DNA from: PWHG01 sp964406935
GTDB taxonomy: Bacteria; Patescibacteriota; Patescibacteriia; Patescibacteriales; UBA12465
Assembly (NCBI GenBank): GCA_964406935.1
Contig: CAYOTM010000024.1
Coordinates: forward strand, 1-10,939
Direction of reading: 5' to 3'
Length of the DNA stretch: 10,939 bases
Shown: positions 1-7,122 of the stretch, piece by piece
Layout: each line of letters begins with the position of its first letter
Position numbering within the stretch: position 1 is the first letter of the stretch
The notes under the pieces: generated by a model
What the model was told of the DNA's origin: nothing
Database searches by the model: none
The model's input: the letters and a program-made list of their open reading frames with translations, nothing else
Position numbers and translations under genes: made by a program

Positions 1-2
1 GT

Positions 3-425
3 TTAGCAATTGGTGAACGTACAGCTGAAGAAGTTAAAATTAATATTGGTTCAGCTTTATATATTGAAGATAAATTGTATATGGAAATTCGGGGAAGAGA
101 TATTGTTAGTGGTTTGCCTCGAAGCTTAACTGTTTCTAGTGATGATGTTACCGAAGCGATTCAAAATGAGTTAGAAGCGATTATTTCGGCTATCAAAAAA
201 GTTTTGCAAAAAACTCCGCCAGAACTAGCGGCCGACATTATTGATAAGGGAATTATTTTATCAGGGGGCAGTTCTTTGCTCCGTAATATTGATCAATTAG
301 TTACCCGAACAACTGGTGTTCCCGCTTATATTGCTGATGACGCCTTGTTGTGTGTGGCCAAGGGGACAGGGATTGCTTTAGATAATTTAGATTCTTATAA
401 ACGTAGTATTTTAGCCACTAAATAG
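3..425 (+). CDS. mreB: Rod shape-determining protein MreB, C-terminal fragment
   Basis: This is the last 140 residues of MreB, the bacterial actin homologue that forms membrane-associated filaments and guides the elongation peptidoglycan machinery. The frame is open from base 3, so the start lies left of the window; the ATG at 75 is internal. Visible family signatures are IGERTAEEVKINIGSA near the left edge, then MEIRGRDIVSGLPR, and the ATP-pocket segment GIILSGGSSLLRNID followed by GVPAYIADDALLCVAKGTG. The C-terminus (ALDNLDSYKRSILATK) is of normal MreB length, so the gene looks intact apart from the window edge. The stop codon lies inside the left arm of an intrinsic terminator, which separates mreB from the downstream glycan genes. 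Identification is confident because motif order and spacing match MreB closely; the paralogue MreB-like Mbl is the only realistic alternative. Confidence 0.95.
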   Translation, partial: LAIGERTAEEVKINIGSALYIEDKLYMEIRGRDIVSGLPRSLTVSSDDVTEAIQNELEAIISAIKKVLQKTPPELAADIIDKGIILSGGSSLLRNIDQLVTRTTGVPAYIADDALLCVAKGTGIALDNLDSYKRSILATK

Positions 426-449
426 CGCCGTTTTTTCAGGCGCTTTTTT
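424..449 (+). terminator. Intrinsic terminator after mreB
   Basis: A perfect 6-bp stem (AGCGCC at 424-429, GGCGCT at 439-444) with a 9-base loop is followed by a T run (444-449). The left arm overlaps the mreB stop codon. The structure ends only 4 bases before the next start codon at 454. The next gene is therefore either read through or transcribed from inside mreB, with this hairpin in its leader. Confidence 0.8.
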
Positions 450-453
450 ATTT

Positions 454-1665
454 ATGATTATTGGCATTGATGCTTCTCGAGCCAATCGCCAACGTCGGAC
501 TGGCACAGAATGGTATTCCTTTTATTTAATTGAAGAATTGTTGGCGATTGATAAAAAAAACCAATATATTTTGTATTTAGATCAGCCCCCGAGTGCTGAT
601 TTTTCAGCGGCCTTAGCTAAGTGTCATAACTTTAAATTTAAAGTCTTGGCCTGGCCTTGGCCTTTTTTTTGGACCCTGGGTCGCCTGTCTTTAGAGATGC
701 TATTTAAACGACCAGATGTTTTGTTTGTCCCTGCTCATGGTTTGCCCTTTTTTTGTCCCAAGAAAACTTTAACCACGGTACACGACATCGCCTTTGTTCG
801 TAATAAAAATTTATATCGTCAAGAAAAATTAAGCGCTAGCCCCTTTGTATTAGCTAAATTTTTTTCCTGGTTAATTAAAACCTTCACCGCCGGTCGTTAT
901 CGAGCTAACTCTTTAGATTATTTAGATTGGTCCACTCGGCGTTCTTTAAGGGTCGCTAAAAAAGTGATTGCGGTGTCGCAAGCGACTAAAGATGATTTAT
1001 TAAGTCACTATTTAGCCGCTCAAGCGGAAAAAATTGTGGTTATTCATAATGGCTATAATAATAAATTATATCGTCCCTTAAAACAGAGCCCTGAGCTTCA
1101 AGAAGTTTTATTAAAATATGGTTTAATTACCCCTTATTTTTTATATGTTGGTCGTTTAGAAAAGAAAAAAAACACTCCTTTATTATTAGAGGCTTTAGCG
1201 ATTGCCAAAGAAAATCATTCCAATTGGTCAGCTAAATTAGCTTTAGTTGGTCATGCCAGCTTTGGTTATGACGAGGTTAAGTATGTAATTGAAGAATTTA
1301 ATTTAATGCAATCGGTTGAAATGCCTGGTTGGGTGCCTGAAGAAGAAATGCCCTTTATTTTTGCTGGTGCCTTGGCTTTTGTTTTTCCTAGTCGTCACGA
1401 AGGCTTTGGAATTCCTGTCTTGCAAGCGATGGCTTGCGGGGTGCCAGTGATCGCTTCTGATTTACCGGTTTTACGAGAGGTAGCTGGGGAGGCAGCTTTA
1501 TATTTTAATCCCGATGATCGTTATTTGTTAGCCGCGTTGATGGCTAAATTATTAAAAAATGATCAACTCAGAACTGAGTTGAGTCGTTTAGGCTTAAAAC
1601 AAGCGACTAATTTTAGTTGGCGACAATGTGCCCAGAAAACTTTAGCGCTAATTACCACTCTTTAG
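454..1665 (+). CDS. GT4-family glycosyltransferase (GT-B fold) with E-x7-Q motif
   Basis: A 403-residue cytosolic or membrane-peripheral glycosyltransferase of the GT4/'glycosyl transferases group 1' type, which moves a sugar from an NDP-sugar to a growing glycan. The N-terminal acceptor domain begins MIIGIDASRANRQRRTGTEWY (G17-T18 acceptor-loop position). VHD at 109-111 and IAVSQATKDDL at 172-182 are typical of the family. The C-terminal donor domain shows YVGRLEKKKN (231-240) and RHEGFGIPVLQAMACGVPVI (314-333). The usual E-x7-E motif reads E316...Q324, so the second Glu is Gln. About 30 extra residues between 122 and 165 lengthen the acceptor domain. No Shine-Dalgarno is visible before the ATG, which lies 4 bases after the mreB terminator. 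Substrate cannot be told from sequence. It heads a plus-strand block with a protease and a sugar-nucleotide SDR, which suggests envelope glycan assembly. Confidence 0.9.
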   Translation: MIIGIDASRANRQRRTGTEWYSFYLIEELLAIDKKNQYILYLDQPPSADFSAALAKCHNFKFKVLAWPWPFFWTLGRLSLEMLFKRPDVLFVPAHGLPFFCPKKTLTTVHDIAFVRNKNLYRQEKLSASPFVLAKFFSWLIKTFTAGRYRANSLDYLDWSTRRSLRVAKKVIAVSQATKDDLLSHYLAAQAEKIVVIHNGYNNKLYRPLKQSPELQEVLLKYGLITPYFLYVGRLEKKKNTPLLLEALAIAKENHSNWSAKLALVGHASFGYDEVKYVIEEFNLMQSVEMPGWVPEEEMPFIFAGALAFVFPSRHEGFGIPVLQAMACGVPVIASDLPVLREVAGEAALYFNPDDRYLLAALMAKLLKNDQLRTELSRLGLKQATNFSWRQCAQKTLALITTL

Positions 1666-1701
1666 ATGATTTTTTGTTATCTTTATTTAACTATTAACTT
1701 A

Positions 1702-1710
1702 TGCTATTAT
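1702..1710 (+). promoter_or_regulatory. Predicted extended -10 promoter for the subtilase gene
   Basis: TGC-TATTAT (TG at 1702-1703, -10 hexamer 1705-1710) forms an extended -10 element. The -35 region at the right distance (TTATTT, 1683-1688, 16-base spacer) is weak. Transcription would start near 1717, at most a few bases before the ATG at 1720, giving a leaderless or nearly leaderless mRNA. This supports the 1720 start over the ATG at 1666. Confidence 0.5.
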
Positions 1711-1719
1711 AAAGATGTT

Positions 1720-3747
1720 ATGCGCCAATTAGCGACATCTTTTTTAATTATTGCCTTTTTTTTCCAAGTGACTTCTCTAACAGCTGAAGCCGCTATTATT
1801 CCTAATGATCCCGATTATCAGAACCAGTGGTATTTACAAAAAATTAACGCTCACGTTGCTTGGGAAAGAATTAATTCTAGCCCCAACATCACGATTGCGG
1901 TAATTGATGCTGGTCTTCAAATTGATCACCCTGATTTAAAAGATAATATTTGGATCAATTACAAAGAAATTGCTGGCAATGATTTAGATGATGATAAAAA
2001 TGGTTTCATCGATGATTTTAATGGTTGGGATTTTGTGACTAATACGCCCGACCCATCTCCTAAATTTGAAACGGGTTGGACGGAATCAGGCGTTGCCCAT
2101 GGCACGATGGTTGCCGGTATTATCGCTGCGATGGGAAATAATAATTTAGGAGTCACTGGGGTAACTTGGCGAGCCAAGTTGATGCCCCTGAGAGTTTTAA
2201 ACGATAAGGGCGAGGGGCGAATTAGCGATGTTGTTCGGGCGGTTGATTATGCCATCAATAACGGGGCTGACATTATTAATTTGAGTTTTGTTGGCTTTAT
2301 TTTTAGCGATAGCTTACAAGCTGCTTTACGGCGAGCCAATGAAGCGGGCGTGATTGTAGTCGCGGCGGCTGGCAATGAACAATCTGATGGCGAGGGCTAT
2401 AATACTGATGAAACCCCGATTTATCCGGTCTGCTATGGAGCGGATAATCCTTTGATTATTGGAGTAGCGGCGACTGACCCCTTAGATCAAAAAACTTCTT
2501 TCTCTAGTTATGGTTTTCGTTGCATTGACATTACCGCTCCAGGAGTGAGCTTTTTTAACACCATCACCCAAGGGAGCAACCCTAATAATCCTCAACTTTT
2601 ATATGATGGATATTGGTCAGGCACCTCAATGGCCGCGCCGATTATTAGCGGTACCTTAGCTTTAATTGCCGAAATTAATCCTGATCTTTCACCGGCGGAA
2701 ATTGTTAATGTCTTATTTAAAACGGCTGACAATATTAGCTTGCTAAATCCTAATTACTTAGGTCAACTAGGCGCTGGTCGGGTTAATGTTAGTCGAGCAG
2801 TGGAAACTGCCCGGGAATTACTATATAGTCGTTTAGGTCGTTTATTATTAGCGCCAGCTAGTGGGGGTCAGTCAGTTATTTTAACTGATCAGTCCGGTCA
2901 TAAATTAACTGATTGGGTTATTGAAGAGGCTTTAAGCCAAGGAGCAACTGTGGCCGCGGGTGACATTAGTGGCAATGGGGATTCAGAAATTATTATTGCC
3001 GCGGGCAAGGGAGCTGCTCCCGAAATTAAAATTTATAATCGGCAGGGAAAATTAATTGGTCGTTTTTTTGCTTATCACCCAAATTTTAAAGGGGGGATGA
3101 GTGTCGCGGTGGCTGACCTTGATGGTAATGGCCAAGCGGAAATTATTACGGGGGCTGGCCCTGGTGGTGGTCCTCATGTTCGCGTTTTTAATCAACGAGG
3201 TCAATTAAAAGGTCAATTTTTTGCCGCTGGTGAATATTTTCGAGGAGGAGTTAATGTTGCGGCTGGCGATATTGATGGTAAAGGGGGCGCAAAAATTGTG
3301 ATTGGCTTGGGAGCCGGTTCTGACCCAGCGGTTAAAATTTTTGATCGCCACGGAAATTTATTAGGAGCGTTTTTAGCTTACGATAAATCCTTTAAAGGCG
3401 GTGTAAAAGTGACGGTGGCCAGTCTTGATGGTCGAGTTGATCGTAAACATGAGATCATTACTGCTCCCGGTGCTGGCCACGAGCCATTGGTAAGGATTTT
3501 TTCTGATCGGGGAGAATTAAAAAGAAGTTTTTTAGCCTTTAATCGCAGTTGGCAGTCTGGTTTTAGTCTGGCGGCGGGTGATTTAAATAATAATGGGTTA
3601 GCTGATATTGTAGTGGGCGCTCAAGCCGGTGGTGATCCCCAGGTTCGGGTATTTAGTGGTCAAGGACAATTATTGGAATCTTTTTATGCTTGGGAGGGCG
3701 ATTATCTAGGGGGAGTAAATGTCGGCGTTGTTCGCTTACTTAATTAA
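1720..3747 (+). CDS. Secreted subtilisin-like (S8) serine protease with C-terminal six-unit FG-GAP/VCBS-type propeller
   Basis: A 675-residue exported protease. From the chosen start the protein begins MRQLATSFLIIAFFF, a good Sec signal peptide with likely cleavage after AEA. The ATG at 1666, directly after the previous stop, would add 18 residues that spoil it. The mature N-terminus (PNDPDYQNQWYLQKINAHVAW) resembles thermitase, with no I9 propeptide. The catalytic triad is intact: D63 (AVIDAG), H127 (AHGTMVAG), S303 (SGTSMAAP), with oxyanion N219 (AAAGNE). From about residue 374 six units of 48-54 residues follow, with strands like GPHVRVFNQRGQL and loops such as DLDGNGQAE, as in calcium-binding FG-GAP/VCBS propellers. 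There is no sortase or other cell-wall anchor. An extended -10 lies just upstream; the SDR gene follows after 14 bases. Probable role is surface or extracellular proteolysis, the propeller binding substrate or the cell surface (inference). Confidence 0.93.
   Translation: MRQLATSFLIIAFFFQVTSLTAEAAIIPNDPDYQNQWYLQKINAHVAWERINSSPNITIAVIDAGLQIDHPDLKDNIWINYKEIAGNDLDDDKNGFIDDFNGWDFVTNTPDPSPKFETGWTESGVAHGTMVAGIIAAMGNNNLGVTGVTWRAKLMPLRVLNDKGEGRISDVVRAVDYAINNGADIINLSFVGFIFSDSLQAALRRANEAGVIVVAAAGNEQSDGEGYNTDETPIYPVCYGADNPLIIGVAATDPLDQKTSFSSYGFRCIDITAPGVSFFNTITQGSNPNNPQLLYDGYWSGTSMAAPIISGTLALIAEINPDLSPAEIVNVLFKTADNISLLNPNYLGQLGAGRVNVSRAVETARELLYSRLGRLLLAPASGGQSVILTDQSGHKLTDWVIEEALSQGATVAAGDISGNGDSEIIIAAGKGAAPEIKIYNRQGKLIGRFFAYHPNFKGGMSVAVADLDGNGQAEIITGAGPGGGPHVRVFNQRGQLKGQFFAAGEYFRGGVNVAAGDIDGKGGAKIVIGLGAGSDPAVKIFDRHGNLLGAFLAYDKSFKGGVKVTVASLDGRVDRKHEIITAPGAGHEPLVRIFSDRGELKRSFLAFNRSWQSGFSLAAGDLNNNGLADIVVGAQAGGDPQVRVFSGQGQLLESFYAWEGDYLGGVNVGVVRLLN
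2839..3744 (+). repeat. Six tandem FG-GAP/VCBS-like propeller units within the protease
   Basis: Protein-level repeats of 48, 51, 51, 54, 50 and 48 residues fill the C-terminal 302 residues with no leftover sequence. Each unit has a strand (EIIIAAGKG, EIITGAGPG, KIVIGLGAG, EIITAPGAG, DIVVGAQAG), a second strand ending in a x-V-R/K-V/I-F/Y motif, an aromatic 'FFAY/FLAY/FYAW' strand, a GG turn, and a D-x-D/N-G-x-G type loop. Unit 1 (RLLLAPASGG...) is the most diverged and lacks the aromatic strand. Unit 4 has a 3-residue loop insertion (DGRVDRKHE). The DNA is diverged between units, so this is old duplication rather than recent tandem repeat DNA. Confidence 0.85.
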
Positions 3748-3761
3748 TATTTACAAAATAT

Positions 3762-4796
3762 ATGCCAAAAAATGTTATTTTTGATAAAAAAAATGTGGTA
3801 GTCGCTGGCGGTGCTGGCTTTATTGGCTCACATTTATGTGATGAGTTAGTAAAAACTTCTAAAGTAATTTGTATTGATAATTTTGTTTCTGGGTCAGAGC
3901 GTAATATTGATCACTTACTATCTAACCCGGATTTTGTTTTTATTAATCATGACATTAGTCAGGCCCTTGATTTAACTAGTTTTCCCGAGCTGAAAAAATT
4001 TAAAATTGAATTTCAAGGTGTTCAGGAAATTTATAATTTAGCTTGTCCAATGTCAGCTCGTAATTTTTTAGAAAATCGTTTAACTACTCTTCATGCTAAT
4101 TCGGTTGGCACCATTAATTTACTCGAGCTAGCGGTGGCTAATCAGGCAAAATTTTTACAATTTTCTTCCTCAGTAGTTTATGGTCCGAGAAATCAAGCCG
4201 ATCCGGAATATAAAATAAAAGAAACTGACTTGGGAAATGTTGATAATTTATCAGAACGAAGCGCCTATGATGAAGGTAAGCGCTTTGCTGAAACAGCCGT
4301 AGTTAATTACCTTAAAACTCATCAACTAGATGCCAAAATTATGCGTCTCTTTCGAGTTTATGGTCCTCGAATGGAACTCAATGATGATCAGATGATTCCG
4401 GACTTTATTAATTGTGCTTTAGATAATAAAGATTTAACCATTTTTGGTGATGAAAATTTTTCTTCTTCTTTCTGTTATATCGATGACGTGATTGATGCTG
4501 CCTGTAAATTAATGGAATCAGATGTTTCTGGCCCAATTAATATTGGTTCTGATGTTGATGTTAATTTAACTGATTTAGCGATGATGGTCATTCAAGAAAC
4601 TGATTCACAGTCAAAGATTGCTTATCAGCCAGCCAATTTATTCATGTCAGAATTAACTCTGCCTGATACTAAATTATCCCGCGATCAATTAGGTTGGATG
4701 CCCGTAGTTACTCTAGAAAACGGCCTTAAGAAAACAATTTTTGCCCTCCAAGCCGATAAACGTTTGCACGGTTGGCATAATCGCTTGGCCCAATAA
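3762..4796 (+). CDS. NAD-dependent epimerase/dehydratase-family SDR, UDP-glucuronate decarboxylase-like
   Basis: A 344-residue extended short-chain dehydrogenase/reductase acting on a nucleotide sugar. The Rossmann motif is GGAGFIG (16-22). The catalytic pair is Y169 and K173 in SAYDEGKR, with Ser136/Ser137 in FSSSVVYG. The segments NLACPMSARNF, YDEGKRFAET, VYGPRMELND and SFCYIDDV match the UDP-xylose synthase (UXS) family better than GalE or RmlB. However, the Glu that follows the catalytic Ser/Thr in UXS and the ArnA decarboxylase (SEVYG) is Val138 here. The Arg of the C-terminal RRKPD segment is also not visible (ELTLPDT, 297-303). The true product is therefore uncertain: it may epimerise or oxidise rather than decarboxylate. 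It is the last gene of the plus-strand block, 14 bases after the protease gene, and is followed by a strong terminator. It probably supplies a donor to nearby glycosyltransferases. Confidence 0.88.
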   Translation: MPKNVIFDKKNVVVAGGAGFIGSHLCDELVKTSKVICIDNFVSGSERNIDHLLSNPDFVFINHDISQALDLTSFPELKKFKIEFQGVQEIYNLACPMSARNFLENRLTTLHANSVGTINLLELAVANQAKFLQFSSSVVYGPRNQADPEYKIKETDLGNVDNLSERSAYDEGKRFAETAVVNYLKTHQLDAKIMRLFRVYGPRMELNDDQMIPDFINCALDNKDLTIFGDENFSSSFCYIDDVIDAACKLMESDVSGPINIGSDVDVNLTDLAMMVIQETDSQSKIAYQPANLFMSELTLPDTKLSRDQLGWMPVVTLENGLKKTIFALQADKRLHGWHNRLAQ

Positions 4797-4817
4797 TTTG
4801 GTAATTTATTTAATTTA

Positions 4818-4851
4818 AAAAAACCTCTGCTTAAATGAGCAGGGGTTTTTT
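4818..4851. terminator. Bidirectional intrinsic terminator between convergent operons
   Basis: A long stem with AACCTCTGCT on the left and AGCAGGGGTT on the right (one G-T wobble, 6-base loop TAAATG at 4832-4837) is flanked by an A run (4817-4823) and a T run (4846-4851). It therefore ends with a U tract in both directions. It lies 22 bases after the SDR stop and 25 bases from the stop of the minus-strand glycosyltransferase, so it can serve both convergent transcripts. Confidence 0.92.
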
Positions 4852-4875
4852 AATTGAGAGTTTTTAAATGGTAAT

Positions 4876-5925
4876 TTATTTGTTAAAAATAATTTTTTCT
4901 AAAGCTAGTTTATCACCAGCGGGAAATAATTTTAAATTAAAGGCGTTTGCTAACTCTGGTAGACCGCCTACCGCAGCAGCGATTGTTGGTAAGTTCACTT
5001 GATTGGCCTCAAACACCACCGTTGGAGAGTTTTCATGACAAATTGAGGGTACGATTAAACAATCGTGATTTTTCATCGCCTCAACCACTGCCGCTGTTTT
5101 TAATTTTCCTAAAAACTTTATTCGGGGATTAGCCTGACTAGCGGATATGACGGCCTCCTTTAAACTTCCATCGCCGACCAGGCTTAAACTTAAATTGTAA
5201 TTTGCTGGTAGCCAAGTTTGAGCCCATTCTAATAAAAATAGAACGCCTTTATGGCTTTCCAGTTGGCCAACAAATAAGATTTTTTTAATTTCTTTTGGCC
5301 AGCTGATTGATTTGATGTTAGCAGTTGAGAAGCGCTTAATTTCGGTGGATGTTTGGAGCCAAAAATTTTTTTCTTGGTGAAGTTTTAGTAACCAACTAGA
5401 AGGTGATTTAACCTGAGTTACAAAACGAAAATAATAACGTAAAATTGCTTGATAAATTTTTGCTGGCCAGCTATTAATTATTTTTTCTTGACCAGCCATT
5501 AATAGGCCCGAGGGATGAAGTAATTGAATATCGTGGAGAACGTGTTGCTGTTTAATTCCTAAGTTTTTGATTATTAGCGGCCAGCGCCAGCCCAGGCCGA
5601 GGAGGTTGTGAGTAATTATTAAGTCGGGTTGTTCAACTTCTATAATTTTTTTAATCTTACCCTTAGATAGCGGTTGAATAAATTGTCCCAGGTGCCAAAA
5701 TAGTCGTAAAGTTTTAGGAATTTTAGCTAAAGATTGATAGCGGGAATGAAAATAATAAATTTTTTCTTGATTTTCTTGACTGAGTTGTCGNNNNNNNNNN
5801 NNNNNNNNNNNNNNNNNCACTTGATGGCCTTGTTGGCCTAACTCTTGAGCTTGCTGGTAAGCAATTTTTTCGGCTCCTCCACGATCAAAAGGGGGATATA
5901 AATTATTAATAATTCCTATTTTCAT
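4876..5925 (-). CDS. GT4-family glycosyltransferase, interrupted by an assembly gap
   Basis: About 349 residues counting the gap as 9 codons. The N-terminus MKIGIINNLYPPFDRGGAEKI has the Gly-rich acceptor loop of GT4 enzymes. LHDIQLLHPSG (130-140) is the mid-protein motif. The donor domain shows ILFVGQLESHKG (216-227), LVGDGSLK and CHENSPTVVFEA (296-307), giving the standard E-x7-E pair E298/E306. The 27 Ns fall after residue 36, where family members have a beta strand and a variable loop. The run is a multiple of three and keeps the frame, but its true length is unknown. The C-terminus (LALEKIIFNK) is rather short for the family. It is the last gene of a minus-strand operon, starting 4 bases after the previous stop, and is followed by the shared terminator. 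Acceptor and donor cannot be assigned; envelope glycan synthesis is likely from context. Confidence 0.88.
   Translation of the reverse strand: MKIGIINNLYPPFDRGGAEKIAYQQAQELGQQGHQVXXXXXXXXXRQLSQENQEKIYYFHSRYQSLAKIPKTLRLFWHLGQFIQPLSKGKIKKIIEVEQPDLIITHNLLGLGWRWPLIIKNLGIKQQHVLHDIQLLHPSGLLMAGQEKIINSWPAKIYQAILRYYFRFVTQVKSPSSWLLKLHQEKNFWLQTSTEIKRFSTANIKSISWPKEIKKILFVGQLESHKGVLFLLEWAQTWLPANYNLSLSLVGDGSLKEAVISASQANPRIKFLGKLKTAAVVEAMKNHDCLIVPSICHENSPTVVFEANQVNLPTIAAAVGGLPELANAFNLKLFPAGDKLALEKIIFNK
5791..5817. other. Run of 27 N (assembly gap)
   Basis: Twenty-seven unknown bases inside the minus-strand GT4 gene, between codons for HQV and RQLSQ. The flanking sequence is in frame on both sides and reads as one protein, so the gap is probably small and not a gene boundary. 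The true number of missing bases cannot be known from the window. Confidence 0.99.
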
Positions 5926-5929
5926 AAAT

Positions 5930-7111
5930 TCAGGATATTAAATCGCTAAATTCATCAAGTAGTTTGTCGGAAATTGTTTTATTATCATAACGTTTGAGCG
6001 CTAATTGACGACTAGCATTGGCCATTTGACGTCTTTTTTCTTCATTGTTTAATAAATAAGTAATTTTTTCTCGGAGATCTTGAGCATCTCCGGGGCTGAC
6101 TCTCAGGCCTTCTTGACCGTCAGTAAATACGCCGCGGACACCGGGCAAATCGCTAGCAATCACTGGGACGCCGCAAGCTAGCGCTTCAATTAAAACTAGG
6201 CCAAAAGCCTCGTGGGTATTAATTGAGGGAAGAATTAAGATATCAGCATTTTGATAATAACGAATCAACTCGTCATCGCTTAAGCGTCCTCGAAAATAAA
6301 CCCGTTGGTCAATTTTATATTTTTGGCTTAAGACTTGATAATATGGTCGTCGATCGCCATCGCCAATAATATCTAACTTCCAGTAATTATCAGTTAAAGT
6401 CGAGAGCGCTTGCATTAGGACTTCTAGCCCTTTAAAATAATGGGCCTGGTCAAGACCGCCAACAAATAATAATTGATGGCCCCCTTGTTTAATTATTCGT
6501 CTGGTAATTTGTCTAACAAATTCGCTAGCTCTTTGCCAGAGAGGCGACTGTTTATTATCATTAAAACGTGGTTTAAAAGTTTCGGTATCAATTGCGAAAG
6601 GCAGTTCTTTAATTTTAGCAGGAGTTTTTTTAATATAGTCGGCTAATTTGCCATGCTGGGCATAATCTAGGCTACTTACTAAAATCTTATCGGCTTTAGC
6701 TAATAATTTTTTCTCGATTAATTTACTAAATTTAGCCAGGAACTTTTTTATCCCTAATAGTTGAGGCGTATCCATGTGATAATGGATAATTAATTTTTTT
6801 TCAGGAAATAAGCAGAGCAAAAGATAAATAATTTCACTTGCTCCAAAAAAAGGATAGTGTAAATAAATTACCTTAAATTTTCTTAAGCGCCAGAGCAGGG
6901 AAAAGGTCAAGGCACCATGTCCTAAGCGCAGCCAGGGTTGTAAATAAATAACAGTTTGCTGACTAGCAATCGGTGGCTTTTGGCTGGGATTATTTAAAGT
7001 AAAAGTAGTCACTTGATATTCGCGTTCTAGAATTTCTCCCAGGCGCCAAGCGCTTTGGCCCATGCCACCAGGATAGGGTGGAAAACTACAGACTACTTGA
7101 GCAATTTTCAT
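5930..7111 (-). CDS. GT4-family glycosyltransferase
   Basis: A 393-residue retaining GT-B glycosyltransferase. The N-terminus MKIAQVVCSFPPYPGGMGQSAW carries the acceptor-side Gly loop (G15-G16-M-G). YHMD at 111-114 lies in the acceptor domain. The donor domain has LLFVGGLDQAHYFKGLEVLM (214-233), IIGDGDRRP (248-256), FRGRLSDDEL and PSINTHEAFGLVLIEALACG (295-314) with the full E-x7-E pair E301/E309. Residues 181-212 (a basic, Arg/Lys-rich stretch before the donor domain) look like an insertion relative to short family members. It follows the DUF2304 gene after 11 bases and precedes the next GT4 by 4 bases, so the three are surely one transcript. The stop is TGA, at a natural family C-terminus. 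There is no Shine-Dalgarno; the start has ATCCT six bases upstream. Its sugar substrate is unknown. Confidence 0.92.
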   Translation of the reverse strand: MKIAQVVCSFPPYPGGMGQSAWRLGEILEREYQVTTFTLNNPSQKPPIASQQTVIYLQPWLRLGHGALTFSLLWRLRKFKVIYLHYPFFGASEIIYLLLCLFPEKKLIIHYHMDTPQLLGIKKFLAKFSKLIEKKLLAKADKILVSSLDYAQHGKLADYIKKTPAKIKELPFAIDTETFKPRFNDNKQSPLWQRASEFVRQITRRIIKQGGHQLLFVGGLDQAHYFKGLEVLMQALSTLTDNYWKLDIIGDGDRRPYYQVLSQKYKIDQRVYFRGRLSDDELIRYYQNADILILPSINTHEAFGLVLIEALACGVPVIASDLPGVRGVFTDGQEGLRVSPGDAQDLREKITYLLNNEEKRRQMANASRQLALKRYDNKTISDKLLDEFSDLIS

Positions 7112-7122
7112 AATTTAAGGAT

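Noticed and set aside
1563..1582. Perfect 9-bp inverted repeat (TCAACTCAG / CTGAGTTGA) with a 2-base centre inside the first GT4 gene
   Set aside because: It lies in conserved coding sequence (DQLRTELSRL), has too small a loop and no T run, so it is not a terminator. A single palindrome of this size by chance is plausible.
1666..1719. Upstream ATG of the subtilase, immediately after the GT4 stop
   Set aside because: It would add 18 residues (MIFCYLYLTINLCYYKDV) ahead of a complete signal peptide, and the predicted -10 element lies inside this stretch. The ATG at 1720 fits better.
1959..2177. Minus-strand open frame of 72 codons
   Set aside because: It is antisense to the conserved subtilase catalytic domain, with no family resemblance and no promoter; a shadow.
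4947..5132. Plus-strand open frame of 61 codons
   Set aside because: It is antisense to the GT4 donor domain, including the E-x7-E motif; a shadow.
5930..5932. Possibility that TGA is recoded to glycine, as in Gracilibacteria and SR1
   Set aside because: The TGA here stands at a natural GT4 C-terminus and the next gene starts 4 bases on; no in-frame TGA interrupts any conserved domain in the window.
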